Source: Chara braunii
Lineage: Eukaryota; Streptophyta; Charophyceae; Charales; Characeae
DNA: 27,897 nt
NCBI GenBank assembly: GCA_003427395.1
Contig: BFEA01000062.1
Location: 2,055,238-2,083,134, forward strand
Direction: 5' to 3'
The notes under the pieces are model-generated. The model ran no database searches. It had not been told where the DNA came from and saw only the letters and a program-made list of their open reading frames with translations. The position numbers were made by a program, and so were the translations under genes. Of the stretch, positions 9,577 through 18,633 are shown in pieces. Positions within the stretch are counted from its first letter, which is position 1. Each line of letters begins with the position of its first letter.

Positions 9577-9851
9577 ATGCTGCCCCCAACCATGGACGGA
9601 GAGGTCGACATCGACGACATTGTGGATCACAGGGAAATGTCAGTTCCAAGACCAACAGGCAGGGGAGTCCTCCAAAACCGAAGCTGCAGTATCGCGCTCG
9701 GTTCAGACATCACACTGATCCGAAGGAGGATAGATGGTTTACAAGGGAGGAACTGATGCAGACCACTGCACAGGTTGCCGCCCACTACGAGAAGTTGCTA
9801 CAGAAAGGAAAGCGCCAGATGAATGAACTTCTCATAGGACTAGCGAAGTAT
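9577..9851 (+). pseudogene. E1 integrase tail with chromodomain-like segment, broken
   Basis: After the stop at 9574-9576 the same frame continues with PPTMDGEVDIDDIVDHREM and then shifts by one base near 9660. The second frame reads KLQYRARFRHHTDPKEDRWF followed by TREELMQTT and a charged helix. The E2 tail has the matching KQYKVRFSFQEPEDDRWF. A basic/aromatic strand, an acidic turn with W, and a terminal helix resemble the chromodomain found at the integrase C-terminus of chromoviruses, which directs insertion to marked chromatin. A profile search is needed to confirm the fold. Confidence 0.6.
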
Positions 9852-9862
9852 GAAGGAGGGAA
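9852..9862 (+). other. E1 polypurine tract
   Basis: GAAGGAGGGAA, followed by T and the start of the 3' LTR at about 9863. This is the position and composition of the primer for plus-strand DNA synthesis. The exact boundary is uncertain by one base. Confidence 0.75.
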
Positions 9863-10784
9863 TGCGAGGCACAAGGCCTCGGTAAGCCCTACTGGGCCCT
9901 GTTTGCAACAATGATGACTGCCCTAAGTGAAGGCAGGCCCGACCAAGGCCCAGAGGCCTAGTTTTGGCTACCACGCAACTGGGGAAAATTCAGGCAGTTG
10001 CGCAGCGCCAGTTGGTTGAGAGCGTCCAGTCCCTGGCTGCCTTTTTCGTATGTAACTAAGGAATGCCCTGGGCCAGATACGCAACATGGACCGAACACAG
10101 GCTGTAGGCAGTTGGACACGGGCAACCACCACAGGCCCTGGGCCTGATTCGTTCGGACTGGGGCTCAGGCTCTCGGGGCCTACCGGAAGCTTCTGGGCAG
10201 GGGCCCAGCACAGCCAGGTCGCACCCAGCAGGCAGGCGACTTCCATTTAGGAAGTGCCTGCCCACGCATTTGGCATTCGGGCACTGGCTGTATGCTGCGC
10301 TATTTGCTGGCTAGCGCCCACACGCTCACGGGCGAGCAGGAAGAGCAGGCAGCCATAGCCGAGCTGCGCTGCGCTATGCTGAATGGGGCGCATGGTGGTC
10401 CTTGGGTGCATGTGGCATCTGTGAGTAGGGGATCGAGGTTGTGAGTGATGCGAGAGACATACCTGGTGCTTGAGGCGAACGGCGTTGGCTGAGATCTGCT
10501 CGTACTGCGGGGAGCTGTTGACGTCACCAGCGGCATTGTAGATAGGCTAGATAGGATCTGCCATTAGTAGTCTGGGCGCTAAGCGCCAGATAGGAACTCG
10601 ACATCGGTTCTTTGTTGATGATAATGAGACTATTCCAACATTGTCACTTGTGAGCTTTTGCTGTGCTCTTATTTGGTGGAACTCGAGCTGCAATTCTGCT
10701 TTTGGTTCGAGGTCACAACTATCTGGTTTCATGTGTATGATGCTGCTTGGTTTCTGGAATTCGCAATCGCTCATTTTCCTAGCA
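9863..10784 (+). repeat. E1 3' LTR
   Basis: About 922 bp and homologous to 743-1646. It has extra bases near 9999-10012 and 10505-10530, and it lacks bases present in the 5' LTR near 1165. Similarity stops at AGCA (10781-10784), after which CAAT repeats the left flank. The several indels and scattered changes mean the insertion is not recent. Confidence 0.9.
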
Positions 10785-11808
10785 CAATTCTTCGATGCCT
10801 GTAAATTTCGTTTTTTTTTTTCTTTTTTCAATTCGGAATTACCTCCTTTTCGCTCAAATTCGTTTTCTTATTATTGATGATACTTGGAGAATTTGAAGTC
10901 ACGGCCACAGGTAAGTACTGTCCCTGTGGGCCTCACCACAAACAAGTGCCCTGCTGGGGGGTTTTCGCCGCATCACTACAGGCAATGTCGTCGAAACTTT
11001 TGCAAACAAACTATGCAGGCTCATAATGCAAACATTAAAAAAAAAAAAACAGGCAAAAAAAAAACGAAAAAAAAAGAAAGAACAACACTATAAAACCCTA
11101 TCCGAAGTGGCTTTCGAAACGTTTCCCGAATTCGGTGTTTTTGCCAACTTTTTCGTTACTCGTCCAAATACGCTGAAACTGAATTCAGATATAGCCTAAA
11201 GCTTATAGCCTTATACATATCAGCCAAAAAAAAAAAAAAAAAAAAGAAAAGCAAAAATTCAGGGAAATATGGCAGTTTCGGTGAAAAATTCGCCGAATAT
11301 GACACCACCTATTGACCATGAGTGACTCAGGCAGACGTGCACTTAGACAGGCACACGGACCAGCAAGCACGCACACACACACAGACTTAGAAAACTCAGC
11401 ACAACGAGGGAATCCCAGCAAGGCATACATTCCAGCGGCAGAACTCAGAAATCAGCAGTGTTCTCAGTCTCTGTTTTGGCAACTCGTTACAAAACAGTAA
11501 AATTGTCCTTTTTGTCGAAAAAGACAAGGAAATCTTGGCAAAACAGATCAAAGATGCCAACTTTCTGAGAAAAATTCAGATTTCCCAGTCTGTAATTGTG
11601 CCGTCCATTGGGCATAATCATCGGAGTCATACTTGGGGATTGGGCAACTGGCGTGAGGCCTTGTGACTGGCAGGGCGTGCACGGGGCCAGGGCCCCCTGC
11701 CTCGCCGCACATATAACGAGTGTCTGGGTACATAGGTATGTTTCCTGGCGATTATATGTGGCCTGGGGCAGGGGAAGTGGAAGGCTCCCACCAGGGTTGT
11801 CACGCGGG
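10785..11808. other. Low-complexity spacer, no gene identified
   Basis: AT-rich DNA with A runs at 11037-11049 and 11226-11245 and T runs near 10811-10827. There is a TATAAAA at about 11091, a short (CA)n near 11368-11382 and a GC-richer end. Open frames here (for example plus 11312-11500 and minus 11548-11733) have no motif I recognise. Confidence 0.5.
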
Positions 11809-12217
11809 NNNNNNNNNNNNNNNNNNNNNNNNNNNNNNNNNNNNNNNNNNNNNNNNNNNNNNNNNNNNNNNNNNNNNNNNNNNNNNNNNNNNNNNNNNNN
11901 NNNNNNNNNNNNNNNNNNNNNNNNNNNNNNNNNNNNNNNNNNNNNNNNNNNNNNNNNNNNNNNNNNNNNNNNNNNNNNNNNNNNNNNNNNNNNNNNNNNN
12001 NNNNNNNNNNNNNNNNNNNNNNNNNNNNNNNNNNNNNNNNNNNNNNNNNNNNNNNNNNNNNNNNNNNNNNNNNNNNNNNNNNNNNNNNNNNNNNNNNNNN
12101 NNNNNNNNNNNNNNNNNNNNNNNNNNNNNNNNNNNNNNNNNNNNNNNNNNNNNNNNNNNNNNNNNNNNNNNNNNNNNNNNNNNNNNNNNNNNNNNNNNNN
12201 NNNNNNNNNNNNNNNNN
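11809..12217. other. Assembly gap (409 N)
   Basis: Unsequenced bases. Long open frames that seem to cross it consist mostly of unknown residues and are meaningless. The GC-rich, hairpin-forming sequence on its right side probably explains the failure to sequence it. Confidence 0.99.
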
Positions 12218-12308
12218 CCTCCGCCCCCGCCCGCACCCCCGCAATCCCTGCTACCCCAGTCCCACCACTGATGGGTGTGGCCCCGGGGAGGGTCTGGGTT
12301 GGGGCACA

Positions 12309-12362
12309 AAACCCCATTTTTGGGGTTTAGCCCACGGGGTGTGCGCTCTCGCTGCACACCCC
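12309..12362. repeat. Two adjacent perfect hairpins followed by T tracts
   Basis: AAACCCCA (12309-12316) pairs with TGGGGTTT (12321-12328) over a 4-nt loop. GGGGTGTGC (12336-12344) pairs with GCACACCCC (12354-12362) over a 9-nt loop. ATTTTTTTATTTTTATTTTTTTT-like sequence follows. Function unknown; it resembles the end of a small mobile element or a transcript 3' end. Confidence 0.6.
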
Positions 12363-12389
12363 TCACTATTTTTTTATTTTTATTTTTTT

Positions 12390-12540
12390 TCTGGGGGGGT
12401 TCCAGAGCCGGGGTCGGGGGTGCCCACCCCCGGACCTCCGCATCCCCGCCGGGGCCCCGGGGTTGGGGCTCGACATCCCTGGCTCCCACGCCCCTGCTCT
12501 CCCAGCCCCCCCCCGTAGAGTGCCCCGGGCCACAGGGAAA
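12390..12540. other. Extreme GC-rich tract with C/G runs
   Basis: It includes CTGGGGGGG, GGGGGTGCCCACCCCC and CCCCGCCGGGGCCCCGGGG self-complementary stretches and a C run near 12507-12515. No coding signal is recognised. Its composition differs sharply from its AT-rich neighbours. Confidence 0.55.
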
Positions 12541-12675
12541 TTAGGCCTTTCTTTATTCTTCTCGTTTGTGAACTTGAACTCTGCTTGTTGGTGATAAGTA
12601 ACCGGACTGTTGCCCCCTTCAAATAGAAGGGGGGTGTTGGTTTTGAGGAAAAAAAACAAAACTGTGCCGTCCATT

Positions 12676-13038
12676 ACAATGCATTGAAGCCAGCTGGACG
12701 CCCTGCCTCCTTGAGGCAAGGAGGTCCACTGCCTGGTTTGCAGAAAAGAACAGGCTAGACTCTTGAGCATTTGGCCAAAGCTCAAGAGTCTATCCTGGCC
12801 AAAAGCTCAAGAGTCTAGCCTGCTCTTTCCTCTTCTTTTCTTTTTTTTTTTTTCTACTTTTTGAGACAATCCTCCACGAGTGGTTACTACTTCCTGAGGT
12901 GATGGGAGCATCCCCTGTAAGTAACTCCCAGTCAGAGGCTCCATCTATTAGTGGGGAGCTGCTGTTCTTTCCTACAAACCAGGCTGTGGACCTCCTGGCC
13001 TCGAGGAGGCAGGCCGTCCAGCTGGCTTGAATGCATTG
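12676..13038. mobile_element. Foldback (MITE-like) element with ~77-bp inverted arms
   Basis: The left arm 12676-12752 is the reverse complement of 12961-13038 with only scattered mismatches, from ACAATGCATTGAAGCC/GGCTTGAATGCATTGT outside to AGAACAG/CTGTTCTTT inside. About 208 bp lie between them, including a nested inverted repeat at 12753-12820 and a 13-base T run (12841-12853). There is no coding capacity. This is the architecture of a foldback element or MITE. A 26-base T run (13045-13070) adjoins the right end. GTCCAT occurs near both ends (12669-12674 and 13074-13079), but I cannot prove it to be a target duplication. Confidence 0.7.
12753..12820. repeat. Nested 16-bp inverted repeat with an extra copy
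   Basis: GGCTAGACTCTTGAGC (12753-12768) is the exact reverse complement of GCTCAAGAGTCTAGCC (12805-12820). A nearly identical copy, GCTCAAGAGTCTATCC (12780-12795), lies between them, so the first arm could pair with either of the other two. A TGGCCAAA spacer is repeated beside the copies. Confidence 0.85.
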
Positions 13039-13044
13039 TTTTCT

Positions 13045-13070
13045 GTTTTTTTTTTTTTTTTTTTTTTTTT
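13045..13070. repeat. Poly(T) run, 26 bases
   Basis: Uninterrupted T run next to the foldback element; it may be a poly(A)-type tail seen from the other strand or a slippage tract. Confidence 0.9.
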
Positions 13071-13920
13071 GAAGTCCATGGCGTTGTAGAGGCCAGTCAA
13101 TGAGTGCATAGTGATCACGTTGCAATCAGACTCGCTTTCTTTTCCACTTTACATACACGCAAACAGATGGCGATTCACACTGGTGCTTCGCGCCCACTCA
13201 AAGCTCAGAGATATGGAAACGAGAACACAGTTCAGATGCAAAATCACTCCCTTCGCACATGCTCAACTCTGGATCACCCTGAATACCACCACACACACAC
13301 GCTAAGCCTATCTCCTTCCTATCGCGGCTATGGCCGCTCTACCTCTACTGCCTATGGCTACGCTTTCGCTCTTCAGCCCACTTCGACTTCGGGCAACCTG
13401 CAGACCACCTTCGCACAAGACGCTGTAGCAGCGCTTCCGCATGGCTTACGCAGCGAATGAATGAATTGCTGGGCGCTGTTCTTGATTTATACTTCTGTTT
13501 GCCGCTGGTCTGCCCCCTTTCCACCAGGCCCTGGGTGTGCACAGTCCCACACGGTACTTGCTTGACCGGACTCGGTAGGACTGGGACCAGTAACTCTGAC
13601 TGCATGAGGTTGCACTGTCGACTCAACGCAGTTGGACCTGTGACTCACCTACAGACCTCTAGCCTAGCAGTTTCGACCTCTACACAGATATGACCCCTAC
13701 TTGACAGACCTACAGATCGAACCCCTACATCTACACAGACCTACGACAGACAAACGACCAACGACCGAAACACAGGGTTCAAACACTCGGGGGTCAACTC
13801 GATACTGTACATGGGTAAGGTGAGGTCTGGGGATCAAACTCTAGGGCCTGCATCTGTGACTGCAAAAAGGTGAAAACCGTTTCACTCATGCCGGCCTAAA
13901 TTTGAGGTCCTCCGAGAATA
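13071..13920. other. Unassigned DNA downstream of E2 pol
   Basis: A 118-codon plus-strand open frame (13104-13460) has no recognisable domain and is S/T/H-rich. 13630-13760 holds degenerate CTACAGAC-like repeats. The 3' LTR of E2 should begin close to 13920 on the minus strand, but I cannot delimit one because no second copy is visible in the window. Confidence 0.4.
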
Positions 13921-13922
13921 CT

Positions 13923-14702
13923 TCAGTCTAAGGCAGGACCTTTACCTTTCCTGTCTCTTTCATAAGCTCTGACTATGTCGGGAGCTGTCTCTAGAAGTTC
14001 TGTTGGCGTGAACCAGCGGTCGTCTTCTGGCTCTTGAAAGGAAAATCTGACTTTGTACTGTTTCTGTGGACAACCTCTACCTCCTGTCCTGAAGACATCC
14101 TCACCTGCTATACCATCAATGTCGTATCTTCCGTCCATATCCGGAGGAATCATGAATCTCCGTGATGGAAACTGTTGACTTGTGACACACGGCAACAGCT
14201 TTGATGCATGGAACACTGGGTAGGTGTGGAGGTGTGCTGGGATCTCAATAGTATAGGATGGTCCATCTTCTCCGCCCTTGACTTCTAAGACTGGCCACGG
14301 TCCTCTATACGCAGGCAGTAACTTTTGTGAGATGTTCTCCTCAGGAGCGAACTCTTTTGACTTGACCCAGACTAAGTCGCCTACTTGAAACTGTGAGGGG
14401 CGACGGTGCTTATTACCCTGCTCTATCATTCTGTGTTGGGCTTTCCTGAGGTTATCAACAACAGTAGCTATCTCTTTCTCGTGCTGTATTGCGAACTCTC
14501 ATGTACCGGGCGGTAACCTCTGAATCTGATCCCGGTTAAGTCCTTCAAATGGTCTCCGCGGTCTAAAGGACTTATGCAGTTCGTTGGGAGTGCGACATGT
14601 GGCTAAGTGCACGCTGTTATTGTATGCACTGACTACCTTTGGAAGCATCTCATCCCAGTTGAAATGGTCGGGCCTAATGTACATTCTAAGAACTTGCTGC
14701 TA
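13923..14702 (-). pseudogene. E2 integrase C-terminal part and chromodomain-like tail
   Basis: The minus frame from 14702 reads the end of the integrase core (MYIRPDHFNWDEM, YNNSVHLAT). A TGA at 14499-14501 interrupts it, and the same frame continues through HRRPSQFQVGDLVWVKS, PAYRGPWPVLEV and YPVFHASKLLP (the GPY/F-type segment). A chromodomain-like end follows with QYKVRFSFQEPEDDRWF and TPTELLETAPDIV. Another stop (TAG, 14700-14702) lies just upstream. Compared with E1, the tail is uninterrupted from 14429 to 13923, so it gives the better model for this domain. It would help position integration, possibly by recognising modified histone tails (inference). Confidence 0.85.
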
Positions 14703-14730
14703 GAGCTTGTTCATCCGTTCCGTCTGACCG

Positions 14731-14869
14731 TTAGTCTCAGGATGACGGCCAGACGACATCAACAACTTGGAACCATAAACTCTCATTAGTTCCTGCCACC
14801 ATTAGTCTCAGGATGACGGCCAGACGACATCAACAACTTGGAACCATAAACTCTCATTAGTTCCTGCCA
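14731..14869. repeat. Tandem duplication, 71-bp period, within E2 integrase
   Basis: 14731-14798 is repeated exactly at 14802-14869, joined by three bases. It covers the part of the integrase core that includes the catalytic glutamate region (GRHPETNG). Since 71 is not a multiple of three, it breaks the reading frame. Exact identity in an otherwise decayed copy implies either a recent slippage event or an assembly artefact. Confidence 0.95.
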
Positions 14870-15451
14870 GTTCTGACTGGTGAACCTGGTATCTCTGTCA
14901 CTAACTATCGACCACGGTATACCATGCTCACTGACCCAATGGTCAAAGAACTTTTGAACTACTAAATCTGTTTGTGCCTCTGCAGGCAAAGGGATAAAAA
15001 CTGCATACTTGCTAAATCTATCTACTATAACCATGACTTGACTTTTGCCATGCCTACTCTTGACTCCAGCATCCATAAAGTCAATGGACACAAAATCTTC
15101 GGGTCTGTCAGGAATAGGCAAGGGTTTGAGAAGACCAAGAGGGGCTCGCGTAGTAGTCTTGTTTCTTTGACAGACTTTACAACTGCGTACATACTCTATG
15201 CAGTCGACCTTCATTCCGGGCCAGATATACGCGCGCATGAGGTTGGCTAGTGTCTTTTGCCAACCGAAGTGTCCCTCTGTATCGTGGCATTCCCCTAAGA
15301 TCAAACTACGGATCTCTTCATTGTTAGGAACGCACAGACGGTCAATTACATTAGTCTTCTCAAATAGCAATCCATCTGTAGTGCGGTAGTCTGGTTCGGA
15401 CTCTGGGGACTCCCTAACTCTCTTGAGAAGGTCACTATAGATAGGGTCCTA
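14786..15451 (-). pseudogene. E2 integrase N-terminal part (zinc module and core)
   Basis: From the TAG at 15449-15451 downward the frame reads the linker and then LCVPNNEEIRSLILGECHD. The HHCC module is GECHDTEGHFGW with CKVCQRNK. The core has SIDFMD, VSDRDTRFTS and GRHPETNG, the three acidic positions of the DDE triad. The frame then fails in the 71-bp duplication. It is close in sequence to the E1 integrase, and the two differ mainly outside the motifs. Confidence 0.88.
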
Positions 15452-15915
15452 TGCATACGCTTTTCTAACTTTCTGCTGCAGGTCTCTCCCTATATCCAGA
15501 TAGTGAACTATCGCCCCAAAGTAATCAGCTCTCTTGCTTAGAGCTTAGGTGTCATCTTGGCCTGCGTCTTCAGCCACCTTAGTGTCTCGTGGTCTGAATA
15601 GACTTTGAAGTGCCTCCCAAGCAAGTAATGCTTCCAGTGCTCTAGTGCTTGCCTGAGAGCGTAAAGTTCCCTCTCATAGGTGGATGTCGCTACCTTCTAT
15701 GAAGGCATCCTGACAGACATAAACTCTACGAGCCTATATCCATTGTCATCGTCTTGCTGTAGAACAACACCTATGCCATACTGACTCGCGTCAGTGGTAA
15801 CAACGAAAGGCAGAGACAGATCGACTACCTTAAGGACTGGATACTCTATCAAAGCCCGCTTCAATTTCCTCAGGGCTAATGTGCAGTCCTTGTCCCATTT
15901 CCAGATTGCTTCTTT
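15452..15915 (-). pseudogene. E2 RNase H, with stops and an internal deletion
   Basis: In frame with the RT upstream, the segment reads PFVVTTDASQYGIG, STYERELYAL and YSDHETLRW, so the acidic catalytic positions are present, unlike E1. Stops lie at 15697-15699 and 15538-15540. After MTPKL the sequence jumps to a piece matching the region just after the domain (ADYFGAIVHYLD). The segment containing the usual ADALSRR end of RNase H is therefore missing, a deletion of about 30 codons near 15538. RNase H would degrade the RNA strand during cDNA synthesis. Confidence 0.8.
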
Positions 15916-16788
15916 CTATAGCAACCTGCGAAGGGGTGCGGCGATGGTAGAGAAGTTCCTGACGAAATTCCTATAATAGTTAGCTAGGTCTAAGAACGAC
16001 TGCAATTCTGTCAGCGTGCGGGGAGTTGGCCAATCTCTAATCGCTGCAATCTTACTATCTTCGGGTTTTATGCCGTCTCCGTCTAAGACGTGGCCTAAGT
16101 CCAAAACTTGTGTCTTGGCCCATTCGCACTTCTTTGCGTTGATCTTGAAGTTAGCTTCTCTAAGCTTCTCCAAGACCTGCCTCAGATGACCCTCATGCTC
16201 CTGGAGGGTCTTGCTAAAAACAAAAATGTCATCTAAGTACACTATCACGAATCTATCAAACCACGACCTAAACAAATCATTCATACAACGCTGGGATGCT
16301 GTTGGCGCATTGGTTAGTCCAAAGGGCATAACTATAAACTCGTAGTGCCCATATCGCGTCCGGAACGCCGTCTTATACTGGTCATCAGGGTGGACTTCTA
16401 TCTGATGATAACCAGATTTCAAATCTATCTTTGAAAAATACTTGCGGCCCTGCACCCGATCCAACAGATCATCTATACGGGGCAATGGTTCTTCATTCTT
16501 TACTGTGATGGCGTTGAGACCTCTATAGTCTATGCACATTCTGAGTTCCCCCTCCTTCGTGGGGACGAAAAGAACAGGTGCTCCAAATGGAGATGAACTG
16601 GGCCTAATCCAACCCTTCTCAAGGAGCTCGTCCAGCTGCTTGCGCAACTCCTCTAATTCCCTCGGGGACATCTTGTACACAACACCCTTAGGAGTCCTAC
16701 TGCCAGGCTCTATCTCTATGCGATGCTGGATCGACCGCGACACTACTCCTGTAGGCAGCTTCACTAAGTCTGTATACTCCTCCAACAT
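15916..16788 (-). CDS. pol: E2 reverse transcriptase
   Basis: A 290-codon frame with the Ty3/gypsy RT motifs: KGWIRPSSSPFGAPVLFVP, MCIDYRGLNAITV, LPRIDDLLDRVQG, FSKIDLKSGYHQIEV, FIVMPFGLTNAP, VIVYLDDIFVFS (catalytic YLDD), CEWAKTQVLDLGHVL and SFLDLANYYRNFV. Some normally conserved positions differ (ATFQ is TASQ, LYLGH is LDLGH, SFLGL is SFLDL), which suggests relaxed constraint. It ends at a TAG (15916-15918), and RNase H continues in the same frame beyond it. The frame shifts near 16790 relative to the protease. Confidence 0.92.
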   Translation of the reverse strand: MLEEYTDLVKLPTGVVSRSIQHRIEIEPGSRTPKGVVYKMSPRELEELRKQLDELLEKGWIRPSSSPFGAPVLFVPTKEGELRMCIDYRGLNAITVKNEEPLPRIDDLLDRVQGRKYFSKIDLKSGYHQIEVHPDDQYKTAFRTRYGHYEFIVMPFGLTNAPTASQRCMNDLFRSWFDRFVIVYLDDIFVFSKTLQEHEGHLRQVLEKLREANFKINAKKCEWAKTQVLDLGHVLDGDGIKPEDSKIAAIRDWPTPRTLTELQSFLDLANYYRNFVRNFSTIAAPLRRLL

Positions 16789-17300
16789 CTAGCAGGGTCT
16801 ATAGGTCTCTCTTCCTTAGGCTCAATGACGGGCCTCACATAGGCTACAAAAACCTGCTCTTCTAGCTGCTCCTTCACTAAACGCGTGAACGCAGGAGCAC
16901 TGAGATAGCAATGCGCCAGAGTGTTGTCTACTCCTGACACATGAAACAGGCAAGCAGTCTTAACTTCACCTGTGGGACTAGGGAGTCTACACTCGTGCTC
17001 TCTCAAATGGAGCGTGACCCCTGTTGCCTCTCCCCAGTCCATTCCTAGGACTATATCGAAAGGAAGGCTATCTTCTACGAGGAGAATCAGGGAATGGAAA
17101 ACTTTCTCCACCTTCCCATCTTTCTTTAGGCGAAAGTACGCCTGGACTCCCTCAACGTAATCCTCAACTCGCATAGTGCGATTGTCTGCAAGGATACTGA
17201 CTATAGGGTCTTCTAACTTTTGGACCTTCAAATTCAGCTTAAATTTTGCAACGCTTTTCTACTGATATAGCTGCGGGTGGCCCCACTGTCTATAAGGGCC
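16764..17300 (-). pseudogene. E2 aspartic protease, frameshifted
   Basis: The active-site motif LIDSGATRSYIS is encoded near 17256-17291 and is a standard aspartic protease signature, unlike the altered E1 copy. The frame ends at a stop about 40 bases later and the domain resumes one frame over (17231-16764). It then has a VEDYVEGVQAYF flap region and FDIVLGMDW, the second conserved protease motif. A short linker rich in E and P leads to RT, with another frame change near 16790. Confidence 0.85.
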
Positions 17301-17628
17301 CCTACCCTACCTCTAAAAATCTCTACATCTACTAACACTAGTTGTCCTTCTGCATCTTTCTTCATTTTGGCCCAGGCAGGCATCCTCTCCTTCAACTCTT
17401 CATCCACGCCTGTGAGGGAAGTACCTAGAGAGATTCTAACACAAGCAGTCTCTGGACAACTATCTAGGTACTGGCCAGCAACCCCTATCGTAGGCTCATG
17501 TGGTTTGGGAGTTCCTCTGCGGTGCGCGCACTCTTCTCCACGTGACCTAGGGGTAAGGGCAGTTGCAACCCTTACCGACGGTTTCCTTATGCTGCTTGTG
17601 TAGCATAACGGGCTTCTCTATACTTTGG
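17300..17628 (-). pseudogene. E2 gag-protease linker region
   Basis: The frame that leads into the protease active site is open upstream from about 17580 (GEECAHRRGTPKPHEP, ERMPAWAKMKKDAEGQLVLV). A neighbouring frame has a CNCPYP cysteine pair near 17547-17570 that may be the remains of a zinc knuckle. The segment ends at the insertion junction (17629-17636). Confidence 0.6.
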
Positions 17629-17636
17629 ACCAGGGT
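17629..17636. repeat. 8-bp flanking direct repeat ACCAGGGT, left copy
   Basis: Identical to 25109-25116. Taking the sequence between as an insertion rejoins the two halves of E2 in a sensible order (gag then protease) on the same strand. Confidence 0.6.
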
Positions 17637-17644
17637 TACCAGCC

Positions 17645-17684
17645 CGTACGTACGGAGGCCCCCGGGCGGACCTCCGTACGTACG
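17645..17684. repeat. Perfect 14-bp inverted repeat at insertion end
   Basis: CGTACGTACGGAGG (17645-17658) is the exact complement of CCTCCGTACGTACG (17671-17684) across a 12-nt C/G-rich loop. A second imperfect hairpin (TTCGG...CCGAA) follows around 17689-17713. A strong hairpin this close to a terminus recalls Helitron 3' ends or the subterminal structures of other elements. Confidence 0.9.
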
Positions 17685-17759
17685 AGCGTTCGGGGTCCCG
17701 TATGGGGTCCGAACCTGACGGCATTCGGCCCCCGCCAAAAATTATTTCGGGGCCTAAAA

Positions 17760-18400
17760 ATAATTATTTTTTTCTGAATTGTTTTTTGTGAGTTCTCTAT
17801 GACGTGAGGTACATACCTGTACATTTTCAAGTCATTTGGCGAAGCCAAATAAGAATTAAAAATGGCCAAAGATGAAGGTGTCAAAACGTGCTCGCCCACG
17901 TATTTTTTCACTTTTTACTTTTTGTTTTCACTTTAGTTCGGGGTCTAAACAATTTTATTAATTTTTGAAACTTTTTTAGTGGGTTTTTGCCTTGTGGCAA
18001 GCCTGGGTACCATCCACCTTTTCTTGGAGGTGACCGATAGGAACGCGCGAATGATTTGGCGGGGGACCTTGACCCCTACCTCCCTCTTGGAGGTTTCCTC
18101 TGCTGCCAACCCGCTGAGCGCCCTGTCCTCGGCCACCTGAGGCCCGATGTCCAGCGCATCGGTCCAGCACCGCACAAGCAGGGCGGGACCCTCCCGGCTG
18201 CGTCACGCAGGAGTTGGTTTGAACCTCGTCGCAATGCACATGGAGCTTCCTCAAGCCGCTCCGGCCGAGTGCGCCAGCCATACCTCTCGCGAACCCCTAC
18301 GACAGGATAGGGCCTACGTGAGGCACGACTTACCTCCACCTTACGGGAGTTGTCACCTCCCTTCGGTGGACGTATCCCAGCCGAGCTACCAGTCCACAAT
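17760..18400. other. Insertion interior, no gene identified
   Basis: AT-rich up to about 17990 and then GC-rich. Several overlapping short open frames occur on both strands with no domain I can name; their Arg/Pro-rich composition reflects GC content. CTTGGCC-like and GGAGGT words recur. Confidence 0.4.
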
Positions 18401-18616
18401 ATGAAATTTAATTAGTTGCAATCGCCAAGGTGGACCAGCCGAGGGCGTTTCTCGTTCGTTGTAGCATAGGGGGTACGCGCGGTTTCATGCCTCTATCGGA
18501 CCCGCACGCGAACCGACGCCTTGGGGGGCTAAGGCCCCAAGCGCGACCCGTCGTCGGTCGACTAGGACGCTTCGCACACACCACGCGCACACCACTCTAA
18601 AGACATAAAAATTAAA

Positions 18617-18633
18617 ACACACACACACACACA
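18617..18633. repeat. (AC)n microsatellite
   Basis: Perfect AC dinucleotide run followed by interrupted ACATACAC. Confidence 0.9.

Larger units (their letters stand above)
743..10784 (+). mobile_element. E1: Ty3/gypsy LTR retrotransposon, full length but decayed
   Basis: Two similar LTRs (743-1646 and 9863-10784), both beginning TGC(A/G)AGGCACAAGG and ending GCA, flank an internal region. In order it holds a primer-binding site, leader, gag, protease, reverse transcriptase, RNase H, integrase, chromodomain-like tail and polypurine tract. RT before integrase is the Ty3/gypsy order. CAAT occurs immediately outside both LTRs (739-742 and 10785-10788), so the ends look like those of one original insertion. 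A solo LTR of another family lies inside the leader, making E1 the older of the two. Coding is broken: stops in gag, frame changes in protease, a break between RT and RNase H, and a stop plus frameshift in the tail. E1 could only move if proteins were supplied in trans. Confidence 0.93.
13923..17636 (-). mobile_element. E2: Ty3/gypsy retrotransposon, pol half
   Basis: The minus strand encodes, in order, protease, RT, RNase H, integrase and chromodomain-like tail, ending at 13923. The upstream gag half is at 25109-26798, displaced by an insertion whose flanking repeat ACCAGGGT is at 17629-17636. E2 is related to E1 but clearly diverged. Pol contains at least six stops, a 71-bp duplication and an internal deletion, so it is defective. 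Confidence 0.88.

Noticed and set aside
11312-11500. Plus-strand frame beginning MSDSGRRALRQ, resembling the start of E1 gag (MSD...)
   Set aside because: Similarity stops after three residues, and a (CA)n run drives part of the peptide.
11487-12489. Several long open frames on both strands (up to 276 codons)
   Set aside because: They cross the N gap (11809-12217), so most residues are unknown and the frames are artefacts.
13104-13460. 118-codon plus-strand frame as a host gene
   Set aside because: No domain, homology or splice context is recognised; the composition is low-information.
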